Positions 19,513 to 31,900 are shown, numbered from the stretch's first letter. The stretch is 31,900 nucleotides of DNA from Halocaridina rubra (GCA_037179515.1 JAXCGZ010002444.1:25001-56900), one strand, 5' to 3'. A program made the numbers and translations. Notes: generated by a model from the sequence alone, not told the origin.

Positions 19513-21470
19513 CAGAGTTAGCTAACTCTGTAAATTGTACAGTAAGATTACGTTAGCTGGCTTGCCTTGTAAATATGAATATCTCAATAACACCCTCAGA
19601 TTACTCCTCTTCACAGGATCCAAATTTTTCTGCATAATTTCACTGTCAGTGCTTTTCAAAGCTTTGTTGTGTTATTATTGGTTAAATTTTGATCATATTT
19701 CACTCTGCAATCAAACTACATAGTGACTCTATGGGAGTATCACTGTTCAGTATCACAATTTGTAAAGTATCTAGATTTGTAGGTTTCAAATGTGTGCGCA
19801 TTTCTTATTTTGTATTTTATTGCATCCTTTTCTATATGTACATATCTCGAGTATGCAGCTGACCTGTTAAGTGTATGGAACTGATTGTCTTGATTTACAT
19901 GGGTATTCTGTACATGAAGGTAAACTATGTATTCACTCTAGCATATGCCGCTTTGGTGTCTGTGTGGTTTGCATTCTTAGTATGTCTCAGAATATTCTCC
20001 CCCTTTAGTCAGAAGTGAATGTAGTGATTGCTTCTTTTCTCTTGCTTTTAAGGTATTGAAATTGATTGAATGTGTAGACGTGTTACTTTGCATTCACTAT
20101 TATGCAAACCTCTTCCCTCTTAGAAGAGAATGTTTCCTTTCTGTGAACAGTCTGTTTTTTTCCTCCGCGGCAGACAGCTGTAACGAACTCAGATTTTGTT
20201 TATGTTTTATCCAATATTTTGATTTTTAATATGACCATGAAATTTGCAAGCAGCTCTTCTGCTTTGCAATCACTTGTTTACATTTTTGGTGTATGAAATA
20301 GCATATATGGTATACTGCGGGAGGAGGTACTCAGACCTACGGGTCTGTTTTACTGAACTGATACTGAAGAATTTCATTTTTCAGGGTTTGCATATCTTGT
20401 TGTGGAGCCCGTAAAGTAATCCTTTGATTGTTACTCATATATATATCCTGAAGTCCTTATTTTTGTCTTCATCTATTAGTTTCATTTCCAAATTTTCTTG
20501 TAAAATGGTTGAGCCTTCACCATTTAACAGGATAACACTTTTATTGTCCCATTCAAAGTATGCCTATTCCGTACTGTTGACTCTGTTTATCTTCTGTTAC
20601 TATATGGTATTGAGAGACTGCACAAACTAGAATACTCTTCTCTGAAATCTTACACTTAGCATTTCAGCAGCGAATAAGTCAAAACATTTTGACTGCAAGA
20701 GACATAGCTCAGTCTAAATGGTCTATGTTGACAATAAAAATTGTGTTAGATTATTTTTATTGTTAATTTATTCGATATTTCTCTGTATGATTATTGAAGA
20801 AAAGTATTTGTATTATGAAAGAATTAATTACTACACTATGATCTGGCAATGGTAATATAATTGGAAATGTATTATAGAATTTGTTTTTATTAAAATTGTT
20901 ATGATGAAATATATACTTCATATTACTTCTCTGATTTATGGCTGGTATATATTAAATATGCCTGAAGGGGGGCAAGAACATGTCTTTTATCCCTGCATAT
21001 CATATAAGTTGATTAAATAGGGCAGAATGAGGGGACTGAATCCCATCCTTTGTATTTTCCCTCCACAAAGTCAAGTTTTTGCTGTGATTCAGCTTCCCCC
21101 CTTATGCAGAAGAATGTGGTATTTGTTTATAAATACAGTATGTAAATGAATTAGATACATTATTTTGTATTGTCAAGTATTATATTGTTTCTGAAGTTGG
21201 ATTATATACCCAAGCTACGTAGTAAAGCCTACAAAGAATATAAAAGACATGAAATTGTAAAGGATATTTGGATTTTATGTATTAGTTTTATGTACATAGC
21301 AAACTGTAATACTTTTCTTTAGTCTTCCTCAGCCGTTGGTGCTAACTTTTGTATTTTATGCATTTACTTGAGATAGTTTACTTTCTTTTGCATTTAATAT
21401 TATGCAATAATTCTAACCAGTTTATATGGCTGTAAGGCATGCATTGTTTTATGTATTACAATTAATTTTC
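19513..21470. other. Long AT-rich stretch without recognised features
   Basis: About 2 kb of AT-rich, non-repetitive DNA. Open frames here are short and match no family I know. It could be intron or intergenic DNA. Confidence 0.5.
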
Positions 21471-21608
21471 ATTCAAATGGGGGTGGACACAGATATGTTG
21501 GTCCTGGGGGTTAAGGCTAGATATCCTTCCTAACTCCCATCGGTGAGCTCAAACCTATGATAGGTGCTTCATGACTGCGCACACTACCATTGGGCCTTCT
21601 AGGCCCTC
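21471..21608 (-). mobile_element. tRNA-derived SINE, copy 2
   Basis: On the minus strand an A-box-like TGGTAGTGTGCGCAGTCATG and a B-box-like GGTTTGAGCTC are followed by GGGAGTTAGGAAGGATATCT. The body continues to CCCATTTGAATG. The layout matches the copy at 24704-24867. Confidence 0.65.
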
Positions 21609-22134
21609 ATATTTGGTTAGGTGTATCTTGTGTAAAACCAGCTATAATAGTAGTTAGTAACATCTTCAGATTGTGTTGCATGTAGATGAATCACAAAGAA
21701 TAACTTAATGACATATACCCAGCTCCAACCTGTCTGTATCTGCCCCAAGTCATATTGGGGTTAATAGCGACACATAAAGCAGCAAATAAATTCCTGGCAA
21801 CCAAGTGTAATCACCCTTTTCCGTAATATAATAATTCCAAATTTGCTTAAATCTCAATTACATACAGCATACTGTTTTTTCCTGACGTCATGTGATATTT
21901 TAATATTTACAGCTTTGAAATGAAACCCTTATCAAAATTTTACAACTCTTTTCATGAAGACTTTCATATACCATTACATGTATCTGTCGTAGATTGTAAT
22001 ATATAAGAAAGAACTTCGACTTCTTATGATTAATAATGACTATTGTGCAGTATTTACATTAACTATTGTTCATATTCTCTCATTAACTATTGTTCATATT
22101 CTCTCATGTTACATCTAACATTTCTAAAACCTTT
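21609..22134. other. Spacer with a 24-bp direct duplication
   Basis: Otherwise featureless AT-rich DNA. A perfect 24-base direct duplication lies at 22057-22104. Confidence 0.5.
22057..22104. repeat. Perfect 24-bp tandem duplication
   Basis: The unit beginning CATTAACTATTGTTCATATT occurs twice in direct succession without change. Confidence 0.95.
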
Positions 22135-22525
22135 AGGAAATAATGACATTTTGACTACCCTGTCTTTATTTATGGGATCCTTCAACTTTGGTATTGATTT
22201 GATGGCTCTTCCAATGTACCCCTCCAATTTATCAAAATCTCTTTATTGGCTTGGTGTTCAAAACTGACAAGCATATTCCAGATGCAACTAGACCAAGACC
22301 TAATACTGTACTTTTATAATTTTTGGGTAGCATTCAGTTAATATTCTCATTATATGTTGTATCATTTGTTTGGTTTTCCATATATGATTGGTCAAGGTTA
22401 ATGCTAAGCAATTAAATATTATACAGACAGGCTTAATTTCATTGAGATAGTAATCATTATAAAAATTAATGTTATTAATATGCATCACTGCACATTTTTC
22501 ACTCTTTAGATATTGCCAGTAAGCT
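22135..22525 (-). pseudogene. CR1-type RT C-terminal fragment
   Basis: The minus strand reads, across frameshifts, WQYLKSEKCAVMHI (equivalent to the KWLMKFNTSKCKVMRM motif of the GT-LINE), then YDYYLN-like, a decayed DLGVIFNC segment, MIQHIMRILTECYPKIIK, LEYACQFWTPS-like, and a LEGVQRKATK-like piece near 22200. This is the region after the FADD box of a CR1-group RT, from a family different from the GT-LINE. Several stops are present. Confidence 0.65.
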
Positions 22526-22990
22526 GTGCCAGTCTTACATAGTGGGCTGAGCCTCCTATACTTAGAGCAATAATATCTCTTGGCCTTGTACAACAGGAAA
22601 AGGGATGTTTTTTAGCCAGACCACTAGTACATGTCCCTACCTAAAGAAACTTTAAAGTTTGCACAAGCAATATACCACCATCACTCCACCCTTCTTCAAA
22701 ATATCTAGAGCAATTTCACCAATACTAGCTGGCTTTGGACTTCATTCTTATTTTTGGAGCTTTTATCACCTCTTTTTTCTCTATTTCATCTCACTCTGCC
22801 ATCAATTAATTCCTCTCCTTTGCCAAGGCAACACACATACAGTTTGCATTTTTCAAACATTTCTTCTCACTTTGCCTCTTTTTTTATGCAAAATTTCTTT
22901 TCAACTACCCATCGACTTCTATCTCGTCCCTCTCCTCTTTCCCTCCTCTTAGCTCATGCCAAAACAAGTCAATATAGTTCTTCTCATCAA
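22526..22990 (-). pseudogene. RTE-like RT N-terminal fragment
   Basis: The purine-rich minus strand reads, with stops, ILKKGGVMVVYCLCKL, a GHVLVVWLK-like piece (matching the GHVPEDWLKA type of RTE-like RTs), then VQGQE and SKYRRLSPLC (equivalent to YKG and NYRGISLLS). These are the first conserved blocks of an RTE-type RT. It joins the CR1-type fragment directly at about 22525. The outer limit is uncertain. Confidence 0.45.
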
Positions 22991-23766
22991 TATGACTTAT
23001 GCTTACCATGATTTTAACAACCTATGAAGTTCATTTAATACACTGCCTCTTTCCCCACTAGTCTACCAACTTCGTAATTGCACCACACACCTCCTCATTC
23101 TTATTCTTAATATCCTTAGACCCTATATTGTCATAATTCATTCCACTAAAAATTTATCAAAACTCCTCAGTCCTTTGAACAACTTTCAAAGTATCTTGCC
23201 TCTTATATTCCCAGTCACCCTATTTTCTGATCTTTTGTGTTGTCTTGTTTTTCCAAGTTGTGTTTTTTTCTCTTCGTGTTTCACTATCATTTTCTGCCTT
23301 TTACCATCTAGACTGCATTATTTTCTACATCTCTTAGCACATGTTCATTCAACAATATAGCCTTCTTACTTTGCTCAAGAGCATAAACTCTAGGCTCTGT
23401 ACCTATTTACCTTGCTTGCTGAGGTGCACTTATGAACTTTCTGCATTTTCAAAAGGGTGCCTCTTATTGGTAAAACCTCCCAACATTGATATATTTAACT
23501 TTCATTCATGTCTCTATACCACATACAACTTTGTATATTGATTACCACAAACGCGTATCCCTTTTTCCCATTTGAAACTCGCCAGGCATGCACTTAAGAT
23601 CTTTACAAAATGTTCAGACGTATTCCCTCTCCTCACTTCTTTTCTCAGCACCATCTTTATAGTTACTAATATCTATTAAAGCTCTGTTTAATTTTAGTTT
23701 CAAAGCATTAGTCTTGAATTAACTAGTTTTTTATCCTTTGCACAACTTTGTTTCTTCATTTCCTTA
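22991..23766. other. Pyrimidine-rich stretch, origin unclear
   Basis: The purine-rich complement suggests more decayed LINE coding sequence upstream of the RTE-like fragment, but I could not place any motif with confidence. Confidence 0.4.
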
Positions 23767-24073
23767 CAGGAGGTCCTTGATTTACGATGTCCACGTGTTA
23801 CGATGTGTCATGGTTACAGTGCATCTCCCATAAGTTATTTTGCTTCTTATTTGATAATATTTGGCCTGTATTATGTCTCCCAGTCGTAAAGAATATGGTA
23901 GTTCTTCAAAGAAAAGGAAAGCCATCATCATGAAAGTGAAATTAGAGATAGTGAATGCATTGAAAAAGGAGAAACTTTACTACTGCGTATTTAGGTGTGT
24001 TCCAACTTATACTGAAATTAGGGTTACATCACTTTACAGGAACGGAACTCTGATGTAAGTCAAGGACCCCCTG
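23767..24073 (+). mobile_element. Tigger/pogo-like deletion derivative, 307 bp, TA flanks
   Basis: The ends CAGGAGGTCCTTGATTTACG and the complement of the right end, CAGGGGGTCCTTGACTTAC, are terminal inverted repeats of the Tigger/pogo type. TA lies on both sides (23765-23766 and 24074-24075), as expected for the Tc1/mariner superfamily. The interior still holds the first codons of a transposase. Confidence 0.85.
23873..24058 (+). pseudogene. N-terminal remnant of Tigger-like transposase
   Basis: Starting at the ATG at 23873, the frame reads MSPSRKEYGSSSKKRKAIIM, then KVKLEIVNALKKEK. This resembles the start of Tigger/CENP-B-type transposases, where a KKRKAITLEVKLDII-type helix opens the DNA-binding helix-turn-helix. 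After about 35 residues the similarity stops and the frame runs into the right inverted repeat. The catalytic DDE domain is missing, so the element could move only with a transposase supplied elsewhere. Confidence 0.7.
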
Positions 24074-24703
24074 TATTGCCATTTCCTTACAAAATCATGT
24101 CTTCTCTAAAATTGAGACTTTCTGTAACTCAAGAAATATTATTGTAGAATTAATTAATAACTTTGTATTTGTTTTTTCTTGAAATTTTTTGTGTTGAATT
24201 CCTTATTTCATTCAAACTAAAGTATGAAAGTTATTTGCTGCTTTTTATAGCAAAGTAAATATTATTTAATTAGGAATGAAGAGAGGAAAAATATAATTGA
24301 ATATTGTAGTGTGATGAATTCGAAATTTAAAGTTTTTGTCTTTGAAGAATGTGATTGTTTATTACTGTGATAAACATAGGCTGAGTAACTGGAAGATATC
24401 AATGGCATATAATATTTTAGCAGCAGTATATAACCTTATGGTTAAAACCATTTCATAATTATAATTTCAGAAGTATGCAGCAAAACGCACCTCCATGTTG
24501 GTCCTGCTGCCTAAGTGGTGGTGATCTTAAACTTGAATCCAGTAAGAAGAAAAGAGGTAAGTTAATGAGCTTGCAAGCATTGTATATATGTCTACTTGGA
24601 ATATGATCAAGCCTGTCTGAATTTTCTTGCTTATCGTCTTAGTGTACTGGTGTTTTTGCAGCCCCTAAACTGACATTCATGTAAATTTCACTGCCATTTT
24701 ATT
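24074..24703. other. AT-rich spacer with one possible exon-like segment
   Basis: Mostly featureless. The segment 24471-24556 has an acceptor-like TTTCAG and a donor-like GTAAGT and is discussed as a finding. Confidence 0.45.
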
Positions 24704-24867
24704 GCCACCGTTTATCTCCATTTGAATGGGTCTTTGACATGGACTAGTTGGAGCTGAGTAATTAAAACTGTGTGCCCTTCCTAACGTCCTGCATTGGGAT
24801 TGAACGTGGGTTTTTTATTTCACTTCTTAAGTAGAGCACTAATCATTGAGCTACTGCTACCCCTAAT
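24704..24867 (-). mobile_element. tRNA-derived SINE, copy 3
   Basis: The minus strand starts GGGGTAGCAGTAGCTCAATG, then ATTAGTGCTCTAC (A box and D arm), followed by ACGTTCAATCCC (B box and T arm). After this tRNA-like head come GGACGTTAGGAAGGGCAC and a body ending CCCATTCAAATGG. This is the best preserved of the three copies. Confidence 0.75.
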
Positions 24868-24898
24868 ATGAGATGAAAAATAAAGGTCGTGCTTCGTA

Positions 24899-25560
24899 AG
24901 ATTTTTTTTGTGAGTGAGACACCAAGACAGGCAAAAAAATTGCCATCATTGGCCCCAAGCACCAAGAAAACTTTGAGACGAAGAAATAGGAGAAGCATAA
25001 GGTTAAAGCAGAAACAAGAGAATGATAAACAGTAGGAAAAAAACAGGCTGAATGAATAGTCGAATTAATGAACACCCAGAGATATGGCAGGATTAGGCCC
25101 TAAGATCACGATGGATTAGCTTCTTGAAGGAAGATAGGTCATAAGAATTAGGGAAGACAGAAGGAGGATGAGAGTTCCAGAGTCTGGAGCTGAAAGGGAA
25201 AGGAATAGTCACAGCAATGGCCAATGCTTGAGCTACAAATCTCCACATAGTACCAGTAAGACGAGGCAGCTTGGTGAAGGTTACATGGTCTCGGCAATGG
25301 TGGAGGGATGCAACTCGTCAATTCATCAGAGCAGTGATGGAAGTGCTGTAGTAGTGATGGAAAAGAGAAAGGGATAATACACCAACTCATCAGAGCAGCA
25401 ATAGAAGTAGTAACAGTAGAGAAGAGAAAGGCATGATGCCTTACGGGGAAGAGAATGAGAATTTGGAGTAGAAGTAAGAGAAGGGTTATTGATGAGTCTG
25501 ATAGCCTTAGATTCAAAACTTTTTAATGAGATAAGTATTCTAAATAGGGACAGATAAGAC
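24899..25560 (-). pseudogene. Poly-A LINE: RT C-terminus and 3' UTR
   Basis: The minus strand carries the end of a non-LTR RT: SLESKAIRLINNPSLTSTPN, then HSLPRKASCLSLLYCYYFYC with CSDEL, CIPPPLPRPCNLHQAASSYW, and a frameshifted ending of the RLWNSLPSS...FKKLIHRDLRA type. A partial duplication around CSDEL and a frameshift show decay. The 3' UTR runs to a poly-A-like tail at 24899-24907. The same 3' UTR is found at 7453, 27795, 29192 and 29640. Confidence 0.8.
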
Positions 25561-25601
25561 CGTTATATAGTTTTAAGAAATAAAAGTAGGAAACACGTAA
25601 A

Positions 25602-25603
<2 letters not shown>

Positions 25604-25663
<60 letters not shown>
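25604..25663. repeat. (AAT)n microsatellite
   Basis: About twenty uninterrupted ATA units. Confidence 0.97.
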
Positions 25664-25666
<3 letters not shown>

Positions 25667-25880
25667 TTATACCCTCTACCCATGATATAGCGGACTAATA
25701 GGGGGGACTTCATTTTCCTTTGTTGTTTGGTGGGGGGGGGTCTTTAGTGGCAAAATTTACATTATGAAAAGAATGGCAATAATACATTTGATGATGCACA
25801 GCATCCAATGTGACAATTTAAAATACCTGTACAATCTATATACAGTATAATAAATTCAACATTTTTATTTGTGTGTTTGG

Positions 25881-25899
25881 AGAGAGAGAGAGAGAGAGA
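25881..25899. repeat. (GA)n tract
   Basis: A short GA run in AT-rich DNA. Confidence 0.85.
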
Positions 25900-25988
25900 A
25901 AGTGATATGCAGTCAACCTTCCTAGAATTCATAATTTTTAGTTCTTTAAGAAAACGGAATATTATATATGAGGAACTTTATTCTTAGT

Positions 25989-26022
25989 ATTATAATAATT
26001 ATTATTGTCATTATTATTATTA

Positions 26023-26054
<32 letters not shown>

Positions 26055-26070
26055 GTTATTATTATTATTA
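25989..26070. repeat. Imperfect (TTA)n microsatellite
   Basis: A TTA-based tract with a few TTG and TCA variants. The isoleucine-rich open frame here is an artefact. Confidence 0.93.
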
Positions 26071-26098
26071 AACACAAATCACATAAGACCCTAAAGCA

Positions 26099-26510
<412 letters not shown>

Positions 26511-26754
26511 ATGCATATTTTAATGTGTAATTTTTTTGATTTTGTGCTTTGCAAATTTCATTAGTTTTATTTTGACATTTTACATTGTAATTTGTAATTA
26601 GATTAATTATCATGTGTAAATTTTTTGATCTTGTGCTTTGCAAATTTCATTAGTTTTATTTTGACATTTTACATTGCAATTTGTAATTAGATTAATTATC
26701 ATGTAATAGCCATTTTTGATGGAATAAAGTTTTGACTTTGACTTTGACTTTGAC
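26511..26754 (+). mobile_element. LINE-like 3' end with (TTTGAC) tail, unit 2
   Basis: The same unit as 26207-26356, starting at the same internal position. It contains an internal tandem duplication of about 89 bases (GTGTAA at 26525 and 26614). It ends GGAATAAAGTTTTGAC with TTTGAC repeats and then (CT)n. Confidence 0.6.
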
Positions 26755-27794
<1,040 letters not shown>

Positions 27795-27976
27795 TTGTCT
27801 CACAGGCACATTGTGGAAATTTAGCTCGTAGATTAGTTGGTGCAGTGACTGCATCTTCTTCTCCACCTCCAGACTCAGGAACTCTCTTCCTCTCTCTGTT
27901 TTCCCTAATGTATGACATTTTTTCCTTCAAAATGCTGATCTATCATCATCTCAGGGCCTAATCCTGCCATATTTCT
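27795..27976 (+). pseudogene. Poly-A LINE RT C-terminal end, interrupted
   Basis: The plus-strand end of the same LINE RT as at 24899-25560: a TSRLRNSLPLSVFP-like stretch near 27862, then FKMLIYHHLRA and a TAA stop at 27959-27961, then the first 3' UTR bases CCTGCCATATTTCTAG. The 3' UTR is cut here by the RTE-like element and seems to resume at 29192. Confidence 0.7.
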
Positions 27977-29191
27977 AGGTTTGAGGTGAATGTAGGGTTA
28001 CGTCAAGGTTTTGTACTGTCACCATGGTTTTTTAATGTGTATATGAATGGAGTGGTAAAGGATGTAAATGAAAAATATTATACGGATGCTTGGAACTAGT
28101 GGGTGAGGATGGAACGTTGTGGAAATTAAATCAGGTGCTATTTGCAAATGATACTGTACTGGTGGCTGATACTGAGAATTAACTGAATCATTTGGTTATT
28201 GAGTTTATTAGTGTGTGTAAAAAAGGGAAGTTACGGGTGAGTATTGGTAAAAGTAGTCATGTCCATGAGGAGTGTTAATATTGGCAGATTGAATGCAGAA
28301 GTGAATGGGGAATTCCTTGAAGAAGTAGAGAGTTTTAAGTATTTGGGGTCACATGTGTCAAGGAGTGGATGTAGTGGTAAATCACAGAGAGAAGGAAGCA
28401 AGTAAATGTCTAGGTTGGTTGAAAAGTGTAATGAGAAATAGATATTTGGAAATGAATGCAAAGAGAAGGATATATGAAGTTGTGATTGTGCCGACAGCAT
28501 TGTATGGAGCAGAGACTTGAATTGCAAGAGAGGATGAAAGGAACGATTTGAATGTAATGGAGATGAGGTGTTTGAGAAGTATGATTGATGTAGCTAGTAT
28601 AGATAGAGTAAGAAATGAGGATGTCAGGCAGAGAACGGGTGTTGGAATGAAGCTGTCGGATATGTTAGATCAGAGAGTGTTGAGTTGTTTGGACATATGG
28701 AAAGGATGAGTGATGAATGAATACTGAAGAGAGTGTGGATTGCAGAAGTGATTGGAGTTAGGTCAAGAGGGAGACCTAGAATGAGATGGATGGATGGTGT
28801 GAAAAGAGCACTGAAAGCACGTGGAATGTCAGTGGAACAGGGAAGAGTGCGTGGAAGAGATAGGAATGAGTGGAGGAAGATTATGCATAGATGATGCGGG
28901 CCAAAGGGATTTCTCACACTTGCTAGCTCAGTGAACTGTGGTTGACGGGTGTGAGGGGAGTTGCCACATGATGAAGAAGTGGGGGTAAACCAGCTGCGGC
29001 TGTCGGGCCTCATTGTAGAATATCCTTCCCCGCCTAACTTGTGGATGACCCAAGGAGGGAGACGTGGCAACCCTTTATCCCCAAAGAGCTGAGAAGAGTG
29101 GTTGAGGTATTTGTGGATCATGGTGAATGTCCGTTTTTTGGCTCGGCCACCCCCCTTACAAGGGGGAATGAGGCATGTGTATATGTATGTA
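27977..29191 (+). pseudogene. RTE-like LINE, 5'-truncated and degenerate
   Basis: The plus strand reads FEVNVGLRQGFVLSPWFFNV, then YMNGVVKDVN, and after a frameshift GEDGTLWKLNQVLFANDTVL. The catalytic FADD has become FAND, so the polymerase is dead. Further frameshifts precede SFKYLGSHVSR-like, MNAKRRIYEVVIVPTALYGA, NVMEMRCLRSM, DRVRNEDVRQRTGV and GRPRMRWMDGVKRALKARG, ending near 28893. These are the RT core and C-terminal blocks of RTE-like elements. The 3' UTR at 28894-29191 ends in a GC-rich hairpin and TGTATATGTATG repeats. The 5' half and endonuclease are missing. The clade is an inference. Confidence 0.8.
29151..29166 (+). repeat. 3' terminal hairpin of the RTE-like element
   Basis: CCCCCTTACAAGGGGG forms a perfect short stem just before the short-repeat 3' tail. 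The equivalent on the other copy is at 19290-19305. Confidence 0.75.
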
Positions 29192-29290
29192 TACTTTTCC
29201 GTCGTTTCAGTGTTTTTTGTTTTGTGCCTTGGACCTATGAGGGCAATTTTCTTGCCTGTTATTGTGTCACCCATAAAAAAAATGATCCAC
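29192..29290 (+). mobile_element. Poly-A LINE 3' UTR end
   Basis: It reads CTTTTCCGTCGTTTC, then CTATGAGGGCAATTTTCTTG, CCTGTTATTGTGTCAC and an A-rich tail, matching 29700-29785 and the minus-strand copies at 7453 and 24899. It is probably the remainder of the copy interrupted at 27976. Confidence 0.7.
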
Positions 29291-29429
29291 ACTAATGTTT
29301 AACTTAAGTAAAAACAAGTGGAGTTTTAGAATTTTGTTGTAAGTATCTGTTCTTTGTCCGAGATTAAATTAAACTTAAAATTAAGAACAAAATAGTATAG
29401 ATAACAATGTGGAAAAAGTTATAATTCAT

Positions 29430-30593
<1,164 letters not shown>

Positions 30594-30670
<77 letters not shown>
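30594..30670. repeat. (GT)n microsatellite between copies F and G
   Basis: A 77-base uninterrupted GT tract joins the 5' breakpoint of copy F to the terminal repeats of copy G. Confidence 0.96.
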
Positions 30671-30671
<1 letters not shown>

Positions 30672-31900
30672 TTACCTAATTGTGATTACCTAATTGTGTT
30701 TACGGGAAAGAGCCCAAAGCTCGTATCTTCCCGTCTCCTGATCGGTTCCATTTTTAGACTTAGTGATACTTATCATACCTGTCATTAAAACTATGGATTG
30801 AGGTAGCATTAACTACCTCCTCGCTTAGCGAATTCCAATTATCAACTACTCTTACACTGAAAAAGTATTTCCTTACATCCTGCAAACAAGTTTTCTTCCG
30901 AAGCTTCAAACTATGACCTCTAGTTCTAGAGCCAGCCATATCGAAATATCGATCCCTATCCACTCTATCATAACCATGAAGGAATTTAAAGACTGTCACC
31001 ATATCCCCCCTTACTCTTCTAGCTTCGAGTGATGGCAAGTCTAATTCCCTCAGCCTCTCATCATAACCGAGATTGCGTATTTCTGGCACCAGTTTTGTGG
31101 CATGTCTTTGAACTTTTTCAAGCTTAGCTATGTGCTTTTTCAAGTGCGGATTCCAAAAGGGGGCTGCATATTCGAGTTTTGGCCTCACATAGGTTACATA
31201 AATATTTCTGAACATTTCCTTGTCCATGTGCCTGAAGGCTACCCTTACATTTGATAAGAATGCATATGCTGCCCTTACTACGCCATTTATATGTATTTCT
31301 GGAGACAAATCTGCCAATATGTTTACTCCTAGATCTCTCTCATTTTCTGTCTCCTGAAGTTGTACTCCAGCCACCGAGTAGTCAAGCTTGGGCCTTCTTG
31401 CACTTGTACCCATTCTCATTACCTTACATTTTGAGGTATTGAATTTCATTAGCCACTTTTCTGACCACTCATGCAGATTATTTAGATCCTCCTGAAGTTC
31501 TCTACCATTGTTCTCGTTTTTTACTTTCTTCACAATCTTTGCATCATCTGCAAACATATTCATGAATGAATTTACAGACTCTGGTAGGTCATTTACATAT
31601 ACAAGGAACAAAAGTGGCCCTAAAACTGAACCCTGTGGAACTCCACTACTAACTCTTCTCCATTCAGACACTGAGTGTCTTACTCTAACCCTCTGTTCCC
31701 TTCCTTCTAAGTAAGTTTTTATCCATTCCAAGACATTTCCACCTATTCTAGCCATTGATTGCAGCTTCCTAATAAGTCTCCCATGTGGAACAGTGTCAAA
31801 CGCTTTCTGGAAGTCTAGGAATATGCAATCTGCCCAGCCCTCTCTTTCCTGTAAGATTTGGCTTACCTCATCATAAAATTCTAATAAGTTTGTTACAGTT
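30671..31900 (-). mobile_element. GT-LINE copy G, runs off window
   Basis: A minus-strand copy almost identical to copy B over its whole visible length; I noticed about two base differences. Its 5' part lies beyond the window. Confidence 0.93.
30760..31900 (-). CDS. Reverse transcriptase ORF2 of GT-LINE copy G (partial)
   Basis: The open RT frame runs from the window edge to the TAA stop at 30760-30762. The visible part starts upstream of MARIGGNVLEWIKTYLEGRE and includes SSGVPQGSVLGPLLF, MFADDAKIVKK with both catalytic Asp residues, the KWLMKFNTSKCKVMRM block and the carboxyl domain. No stop or frameshift is present. One residue near the end is Asn where copy B has Lys (SFNDRYDKYH). Because no lesion is visible, this copy is the best candidate in the window for a longer, possibly intact element continuing to the right. 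Confidence 0.92.
   Translation of the reverse strand, partial: TVTNLLEFYDEVSQILQEREGWADCIFLDFQKAFDTVPHGRLIRKLQSMARIGGNVLEWIKTYLEGREQRVRVRHSVSEWRRVSSGVPQGSVLGPLLFLVYVNDLPESVNSFMNMFADDAKIVKKVKNENNGRELQEDLNNLHEWSEKWLMKFNTSKCKVMRMGTSARRPKLDYSVAGVQLQETENERDLGVNILADLSPEIHINGVVRAAYAFLSNVRVAFRHMDKEMFRNIYVTYVRPKLEYAAPFWNPHLKKHIAKLEKVQRHATKLVPEIRNLGYDERLRELDLPSLEARRVRGDMVTVFKFLHGYDRVDRDRYFDMAGSRTRGHSLKLRKKTCLQDVRKYFFSVRVVDNWNSLSEEVVNATSIHSFNDRYDKYH

Noticed and set aside
28231..29292. Minus-strand open frames of 98 and 222 residues
   Set aside because: They are opposite the degenerate RTE-like RT and its 3' UTR and show no domain of their own.

Overview
This is a eukaryotic, gene-poor window made almost entirely of transposable-element copies and microsatellites. 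I find no intact host gene. The reverse transcriptase types, the very high simple-repeat load (GT, AT, CT, ATT, poly-A) and the AT-rich filler suggest an arthropod, most likely a decapod crustacean. That assignment is inference from general knowledge and was not tested by a search. Family names such as 'GT-LINE' are mine.

Left block (1-6705). Four copies of a CR1-group non-LTR retrotransposon, here the GT-LINE, lie head to tail on the minus strand at 1-4366. Each 5'-truncated copy abuts a (GT)n tract, which is the 3' tail of the next copy, and the chain ends in a long (AT)n tract. A fifth, older and damaged copy lies at 5049-6705.

Middle block (6706-16765). An AT-rich degenerate tandem repeat is interrupted by a LINE 3' end. 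Next comes the 5' half of a Gypsy-type LTR element with a clear tRNA-Lys-type primer-binding site and a broken SCAN-like gag. It is joined to a 3' LTR that resembles a different family. Beyond that, an inverted endonuclease fragment abuts an old plus-strand GT-LINE. That old copy carries two later insertions: a 166-bp young GT-LINE with a 4-bp target duplication, and a complete but internally deleted Gypsy-type LTR element with two 425-428 bp LTRs (11593-15431). The old LINE ends at an 85-bp-arm palindrome, facing another GT-LINE 3' end.

Right-centre block (16765-29295). AT-rich DNA holds scattered relics: three tRNA-derived SINE copies, a foldback MITE, a 307-bp Tigger/pogo-like deletion derivative with TA flanks, several LINE 3' ends, and CT-rich tracts alternating with a LINE 3' end that finishes in TTTGAC repeats. 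An RTE-like reverse transcriptase relic is inserted in another LINE.

Right end (29430-31900). A LINE poly-A tail runs into (AT)n and (GT)n, and a second GT-LINE chain starts there. Its last copy is almost identical to the one at 326-2363.

No genes cooperate in a pathway here. The common thread is retrotransposition: GT-LINE copies appear to insert into the microsatellite tails of earlier copies.
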